Below, piece after piece: positions 49,389-53,636 of a stretch of 53,636 nucleotides of DNA. Numbering within the stretch: position 1 is the first letter of the stretch; each line of letters starts with the position of its first letter. The stretch covers positions 1-53,636 of the forward strand of contig JACGXE010000023.1 of the NCBI GenBank assembly GCA_014138095.1, in the 5' to 3' direction. The translations under genes were made by a program, and so were the position numbers. The notes under the pieces were generated by a model, which worked only from the letters and a program-made list of their open reading frames with translations, did no database searches and had not been told where the DNA came from. The DNA comes from Ochrobactrum sp. RH2CCR150 (lineage in GTDB: Bacteria > Pseudomonadota > Alphaproteobacteria > Rhizobiales > Rhizobiaceae).

Positions 49389-50492
49389 ATGCTTAGCTAT
49401 ACAGCGCGTCTGCTGTCGCTTTCGACCGCTATCGCCGTTGCCGGAGTTTCCATCGCCGCTGCCGCGCCGTCCGCCGAACTGATCGCTGCAGCCAAGGCAG
49501 AAGGCGAACTGACCACCATCGCACTCCCGCACGACTGGTGCGGCTATGGCGAAATCATTCAGAGCTTCAAGGACAAGTATGGCCTCAAGGTCAACGAACT
49601 GAACCCGGATGCCGGTTCGGGCGATGAAATTGAAGCCATCAAGGCTAACAAGGACAATAAGGGCCCGCAGGCTCCGGACGTCATCGACGTCGGCTTTGCT
49701 TTCGGCACCTCGGCCAAGAAAGACGGCCTGATCCAGCCTTACAAGGTTTCGACCTGGGACGAAATTCCGGATAGCGCCAAGGATGCCGAAGGCTACTGGT
49801 ACGGCGACTATTACGGCGTTCTGGCCTTCGAAGTGAACAAGGACATCATCAAGGACGCTCCGCAGGATTGGGCTGACCTCCTTAAGAGCGACTATGCCAA
49901 TTCCGTTTCGCTCGCTGGCGATCCGCGCGTTTCGGCACAAGCGATCCTCGGCGTTCACGCTGCCGGTATTGCTGCTGGCGCAGAACCAGGCGAAGCCGCT
50001 GGCAAGAAAGGCCTCGAATTCTTCAAGGACCTGAATGCAAAGGGCAACTTCGTTCCGGTTATCGGCAAGGCCGCATCGCTGGCACAGGGCTCGACGCCAA
50101 TCGTCATCCGTTGGGATTACAACGCGCTCGCCGACCGCGACACGCTGAAGGGCAACCCGGAAGTCGACACCATCATCCCGAAGACGGGCGTGATTGCCGG
50201 CGTCTATGTGCAGGCCATCAGCGCCTACGCACCGCATCCGAACGCGGCCAAGCTCTGGATGGAACACATCTATTCGGATGAAGGCCAGATCGGCTATCTG
50301 AAGGGCTACTGCCACCCGATCCGCTTCAACGCGATGAGCAAGGCTGGCAAGATCCCGAAGGATCTGCTCGACAAGCTGCCGGACGCTACTGCCTATGAAA
50401 AGGCAATCTTCCCGACCCTGGAACAGATTGACGCCGCACAGGCAACGATCACCAAGGAATGGGACAGCGTCGTCGGCGCCAACGTCAAGTAA
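49389..50492 (+). CDS. ABC transporter, periplasmic substrate-binding protein (possibly phosphonate type)
   Basis: A 367-residue solute-binding protein of the iron/spermidine/aminoethylphosphonate-like class. A signal peptide (about 1-25, VAGVSIAAAA) is followed by AELIAAAKAEGELTTIALPHDWCGYGE, the usual start of this fold. Mature-part cysteines at CGYGE and GYCHP may pair. The gene has AGGGGAG 8 bases upstream of ATG and heads a four-gene importer operon. The ligand cannot be told from sequence. The Pho box upstream suggests a phosphorus compound such as 2-aminoethylphosphonate. A polyamine or iron importer is an alternative. Confidence 0.88.
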   Translation: MLSYTARLLSLSTAIAVAGVSIAAAAPSAELIAAAKAEGELTTIALPHDWCGYGEIIQSFKDKYGLKVNELNPDAGSGDEIEAIKANKDNKGPQAPDVIDVGFAFGTSAKKDGLIQPYKVSTWDEIPDSAKDAEGYWYGDYYGVLAFEVNKDIIKDAPQDWADLLKSDYANSVSLAGDPRVSAQAILGVHAAGIAAGAEPGEAAGKKGLEFFKDLNAKGNFVPVIGKAASLAQGSTPIVIRWDYNALADRDTLKGNPEVDTIIPKTGVIAGVYVQAISAYAPHPNAAKLWMEHIYSDEGQIGYLKGYCHPIRFNAMSKAGKIPKDLLDKLPDATAYEKAIFPTLEQIDAAQATITKEWDSVVGANVK

Positions 50493-50534
50493 GCGACTTC
50501 GTTCGTTTCTGACGATGGACCTGTGAAAAAGGTG

Positions 50535-50567
50535 TTGGACCAGCCGGGCATCTCCCGGTTGGTCCAA
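50535..50567 (+). terminator. Attenuator-like hairpin between binding protein and permease
   Basis: TTGGACCAGCCGGG pairs with CCCGGTTGGTCCAA (14 bp, one G-T pair, 5-base loop). Short T runs follow (TTCCGATTTTCCCGTTTTTT). Partial termination here would give an excess of the binding protein over the membrane parts, as in many importers. Confidence 0.7.
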
Positions 50568-50670
50568 TTCCGATTTTCCCGTTTTTTGGCCTCTACTCGA
50601 CGGATCTGTCGTGTATCTTGCCTGTTTCCGCATGCAGCGCGTGCGAAACGAACAGCCGAAGAAAGAGCGC

Positions 50671-51573
50671 ATGAGTTCAGTAGCCGATACAGCAGCCCCA
50701 GCCAGTCCGGTCGGAAGCGTTCGCAAACGCCGACTACCGTTGACATGGCTTGGCGTGGCGCCGTTTTTCCTCTTCGCCATTCTCTTCCTGATCTGGCCGA
50801 CGATGTATCTCATCATCGGTGCGTTTCAGGACCCGGCGGGCAATTTCACGCTCCAGAACATCAACGACCTGTTCCAGCCGCAGATCATGAGCGCCTACTG
50901 GATTTCGATCAAGGTCAGCCTTGCATCGGCCATCGGTGGCGCAATCATCGGCTTCTTTCTGGCCTGGGCTGTGGTGTTGGGCAATCTGCCGTCATGGCTG
51001 CGCCCGACCGTTCTGACCTTCTCCGGTGTGGCGTCCAACTTTGCGGGCGTACCGCTCGCCTTCGCCTTTCTGGCGACACTCGGGCGTACCGGCTTCGTGA
51101 CGATCCTGCTGCGAGAGTGGTTCGGCTTCAATCTCTATTCGACCGGCTTTAACCTCCTCAGCTTCTTCGGCCTGACGCTGACCTATCTCTTCTTCCAGAT
51201 CCCGCTGATGGTGCTGATCCTGACGCCAGCGCTGGACGGTCTGAAGAAGGAATGGCGCGAGGCTTCCTCGATCCTCGGCGCAACCAATGCGCAATACTGG
51301 CGCATGGTGGCCTTCCCGATCCTGTGGCCAAGCCTGCTCGGCACGACGCTGTTGCTTTTCGCCAATGCCTTCGGCGCTATTGCAACCGCCTATGCGCTGA
51401 CCGGCTCGTCGCTCAACATCGTGCCGATCCTGCTCTATGCGCAGATCCGCGGTGACGTTCTGCATAACCAGAATCTCGGCTATGCGCTGGCGCTCGGCAT
51501 GATCGTCATCACCGGAATATCCAACCTGATCTATATCTGGCTGCGTATGCGCGCCGAAAGGTGGCAGCGATGA
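50671..51573 (+). CDS. ABC transporter permease 1
   Basis: A 300-residue inner-membrane permease of the BPD_transp_1 family with about six transmembrane segments. The cytoplasmic EAA loop that contacts the ATPase is REASSILGATNAQYWRMVAFPILWPSLLG (about 212-240). The frame is open from 50611, but the ATG at 50671 gives the expected N-terminus. It overlaps the second permease (ATGA). It works with the ATPase and binding protein of this operon. Confidence 0.92.
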   Translation: MSSVADTAAPASPVGSVRKRRLPLTWLGVAPFFLFAILFLIWPTMYLIIGAFQDPAGNFTLQNINDLFQPQIMSAYWISIKVSLASAIGGAIIGFFLAWAVVLGNLPSWLRPTVLTFSGVASNFAGVPLAFAFLATLGRTGFVTILLREWFGFNLYSTGFNLLSFFGLTLTYLFFQIPLMVLILTPALDGLKKEWREASSILGATNAQYWRMVAFPILWPSLLGTTLLLFANAFGAIATAYALTGSSLNIVPILLYAQIRGDVLHNQNLGYALALGMIVITGISNLIYIWLRMRAERWQR

Positions 51574-52367
51574 AAGGCTCGACAGCTCAGAAAATTGGAG
51601 CGTGGATCGCCTTCTTCATTGGCGCGGTCTACTTCCTCGTGCCGCTCATCGGCACGTTCGAATTCTCGCTGCGCATGCGGCGCGGCGAATATTCCTTCGA
51701 CGCCTATCGCGTCGTCTTCACGGACCCGAATTTTCAGGCAACCTTCGGCTATTCGATCCTGCTGGGCATTCTGACCATCATTTTCGGTGTCCTGCTGGTT
51801 GTGCCGACCGCCTATTGGGTACGCCTGCGCCTGCCGCAATTGCGCCCGGTGATGGAATTCATCACCCTGATGCCGCTGGTCATTCCGGCCATCGTCATCG
51901 TGTTCGGCTATCTGCGCATCTACAACTCGTCTTCGTGGCTGCCGTTCACCGCGTCCACACGCGCAACCGACGTGCTGTTGATGTTTGGCTATATGACCTT
52001 GTCGCTGCCCTACATGTATCGCGCGGTTGACACAGCCATGCGCACCATCGACGTGAATACGCTGACGGAAGCCGCCCAGAGCCTTGGTGCAAGCTGGCCC
52101 ACCATCATGTTCAAGGTCATCTTCCCGAATGTGATTTCGGGCGTGATGAGCGGCGCCTTCATCACCTTCGCCATCGTTATCGGTGAATTCACGCTGGCTT
52201 CGCTTCTGAACCGCCCGGCCTTCGGACCCTATCTCCAGCTGGTCGGCGCCAACCGCGCTTACGAACCGTCTGCGCTGGCGATCATTTCGTTTGGCATTAC
52301 GTGGCTGGCGATCATCATGTTGCAGCTCGTTTCGCGCCTCAATAAATTCAAGACAACCGCCGGGTAA
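51570..52367 (+). CDS. ABC transporter permease 2
   Basis: A 265-residue permease partner with about six hydrophobic segments and an EAA loop EAAQSLGASWPTIMFKVIFPNVISG (about 168-192). ATG 51570 overlaps the first permease stop as ATGA. The two permeases form a heterodimeric channel. A five-base gap leads to the ATPase gene. Confidence 0.92.
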   Translation: MKGSTAQKIGAWIAFFIGAVYFLVPLIGTFEFSLRMRRGEYSFDAYRVVFTDPNFQATFGYSILLGILTIIFGVLLVVPTAYWVRLRLPQLRPVMEFITLMPLVIPAIVIVFGYLRIYNSSSWLPFTASTRATDVLLMFGYMTLSLPYMYRAVDTAMRTIDVNTLTEAAQSLGASWPTIMFKVIFPNVISGVMSGAFITFAIVIGEFTLASLLNRPAFGPYLQLVGANRAYEPSALAIISFGITWLAIIMLQLVSRLNKFKTTAG

Positions 52368-52372
52368 CGTTC

Positions 52373-53434
52373 ATGGCTTTTCTCAATATCAAGAACCTGA
52401 AAAAGAGCTTCGGCGCCAATACCGTCGTCCACGATTTCAACCTCGCCGTGGAAAAGGGCGAATTCGTCTCCTTCCTCGGGCCATCGGGTTGCGGCAAGAC
52501 TACCGTGCTGCGAATGATCGCCGGTTTCGAAGATCCGGATAACGGCTCCATCGAGATCAACGGCACCGACGTGGTCGACCTCAAGCCGAACCAGCGCAAT
52601 ATCGGCATGGTGTTTCAGGCCTATGCACTGTTTCCCAACATGACGGTCGCGCAGAACGTTTCGTTCGGCCTGCGCGTTGCCGGCAAGCCGAAGGCGGAAA
52701 TCGACGCCACGGTGAAGGAAATGCTCGGCCTCATCCGCCTCGACCATCTGGCGGACCGCTATCCCTATCAGATGTCCGGCGGCCAGCAGCAGCGTGTGGC
52801 GCTTGCCCGCGCGCTTGCCACCAAGCCGCAGGTGCTGCTGCTCGATGAACCGCTCTCCGCGCTTGATGCCAAGATCCGCATCAGCCTGCGCGAGGAAATC
52901 CGCACCATCCAGCAAAAGCTCGGCATCACGACGGTTTTCGTAACGCATGATCAGGAAGAAGCCCTGTCGATCTCGGATCGCATTGTGGTCATGCATGAAG
53001 GCCGCGCCGACCAGATCGGCTCGCCTTTCGACATTTACAACCGTCCGGCCTCACGTTTTGTGGCGTCCTTCGTGGGCACGCTCAACATGCTGGAAGCTTC
53101 GGTCAGTGAACCGGAGAAGAACGGCATCGACCTCGACGGCCGCATGATCACCGTGCGCGACACGCTTGGCCATCATCCGAAGGGCAAGCCGGTGACACTG
53201 GCGCTGCGCCCTGAAGCCATCAGCCTTGAAGCGCGCAAGAGCCACGACACATCGCTGGATGCGACCATCGAAGATGTGCATTTCCTCGGCTCGGTTATCC
53301 GCACGCGCGTTGCGCTCGGCAAAAACCGCCTGTCCTTCGACACGTTCAACGATCCGACCCACCCGCCGCCGCAACGCGGCGACAAGGTGACCGTGCATTT
53401 CGCGGCACATGATCTGCTGGTGCTGGCAGACTAA
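52373..53434 (+). CDS. ABC transporter ATP-binding protein
   Basis: A 353-residue ATPase of the PotA/FbpC-like importer class. Walker A GPSGCGKTT, signature MSGGQQQRVALARAL, Walker B VLLLDEPLSALD and switch His in VFVTHDQEEAL are complete, and a C-terminal TOBE-type domain (about 250-350) is present. It energises the importer made by the upstream genes. An intrinsic terminator follows 6 bases after the stop. Confidence 0.94.
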   Translation: MAFLNIKNLKKSFGANTVVHDFNLAVEKGEFVSFLGPSGCGKTTVLRMIAGFEDPDNGSIEINGTDVVDLKPNQRNIGMVFQAYALFPNMTVAQNVSFGLRVAGKPKAEIDATVKEMLGLIRLDHLADRYPYQMSGGQQQRVALARALATKPQVLLLDEPLSALDAKIRISLREEIRTIQQKLGITTVFVTHDQEEALSISDRIVVMHEGRADQIGSPFDIYNRPASRFVASFVGTLNMLEASVSEPEKNGIDLDGRMITVRDTLGHHPKGKPVTLALRPEAISLEARKSHDTSLDATIEDVHFLGSVIRTRVALGKNRLSFDTFNDPTHPPPQRGDKVTVHFAAHDLLVLAD

Positions 53435-53440
53435 GCAACA

Positions 53441-53466
53441 AAAACCCCGCGCAAGCGGGGTTTTTT
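53441..53466. terminator. Bidirectional intrinsic terminator
   Basis: AAAACCCCGC pairs with GCGGGGTTTT around a GCAA loop, followed by further T on the plus strand and preceded by A on the minus side. It serves the importer operon and the convergent etfA gene. Confidence 0.9.
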
Positions 53467-53489
53467 ATTTTGTCGCTCCGTCGGAAAGA

Positions 53490-53636
53490 TCAGACTACCT
53501 TTTCCATTTCCGGCAGCACGGTGAAGAGATCACCGACGAGACCATAATCGGCAACCTGGAAGATCGGTGCTTCTTCGTCCTTATTGATGGCGACGATGAC
53601 GCGTGAGTCTTTCATGCCTGCCAGATGCTGGATCGC
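53490..53636 (-). CDS. etfA: Electron transfer flavoprotein alpha subunit, C-terminal part
   Basis: The last 48 codons of a minus-strand gene that runs off the window. The translation (AIQHLAGMKDSRVIVAINKD, then EEAPIFQVADYGLVGDLFTVLPEM) is the highly conserved FAD-binding C-terminus of EtfA/FixB. EtfA passes electrons from acyl-CoA and other dehydrogenases to the quinone pool through ETF-ubiquinone oxidoreductase. The start and most of the gene are outside the window. Confidence 0.95.
   Translation of the reverse strand, partial: AIQHLAGMKDSRVIVAINKDEEAPIFQVADYGLVGDLFTVLPEMEKVV

Overview
The window looks like chromosome 2 of a member of the Brucella/Ochrobactrum group (Rhizobiales, Alphaproteobacteria). 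This rests on recognisable FtcR and VjbR proteins (flagellar and quorum-sensing regulators best known from Brucella), the rhizobial flagellar accessory set (MotC, MotE, FlaF, FlbT, MotD-type FliK, a separate SltF-like transglycosylase), copies of a ~100-bp palindromic repeat, and degenerate 8-bp AGGGCAGT-type repeats like those used to type Brucella. Gene content fits a motile Ochrobactrum-like strain better than classical Brucella, because the flagellar genes lie in one continuous block. That placement is inferred from remembered protein families, with no database search.

Layout. (1) 165-1547: a GlcNAc-kinase-like sugar kinase and an Rrf2 regulator. (2) 1557-6442: a zinc-homeostasis unit (COG0523/CobW GTPase, ZnuA, ZnuC, ZnuB, Zur) with three similar Zur-box candidates. 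(3) 6443-7801: a possibly acquired stretch with a SAM methyltransferase. (4) 7802-8137: a PilZ protein abutting the flagellar block. (5) 8125-43793: about 36 kb of flagellar genes. Minus-strand genes run from fliI/flgF/DUF1217 through flgBC-fliE-flgG-flgA-flgI-motE-flgH-fliLP, fliC, fliF-fliH-motBC-fliK-sltF, ftcR, flgEKL-flaF-flbT-flgD-fliQ, flhA, fliR and small accessory genes. A divergent plus-strand operon carries motA-fliM-(DUF6468-like)-fliN-fliG-flhB plus a hypothetical gene. (6) 44040-44822: vjbR. (7) 45057-48997: a TetR regulator divergent from an HlyD/DHA2 efflux pair. (8) 49389-53434: an ABC importer with a strong Pho-box candidate. (9) The C-terminus of EtfA runs off the right edge.

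How the genes work together. The flagellar block encodes nearly all of the basal body, hook, export apparatus, motor and filament. It has no chemotaxis genes, no recognised fliD/fliS and no fliA/flgM. Control probably runs through VjbR, FtcR and possibly CtrA: a TTAA-N7-TTAA site lies upstream of ftcR. The clearest unexplained signal is a short motif (sense strand TTTCGCGCAAGC, often with a second CGCAAG about 9-11 bp away). It lies about 20-60 bp before the start codons of fliF, flhA, flgB, motA and, in weaker form, flgE and the DUF1217 gene. It is a good candidate for the FtcR operator. A second unexplained pattern is that three of four copies of the ~100-bp repeat sit exactly on the stop codon of the adjoining gene.

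Limits: start codons were chosen by eye from ribosome-binding sites and overlaps, and all operators and terminators are pattern matches.
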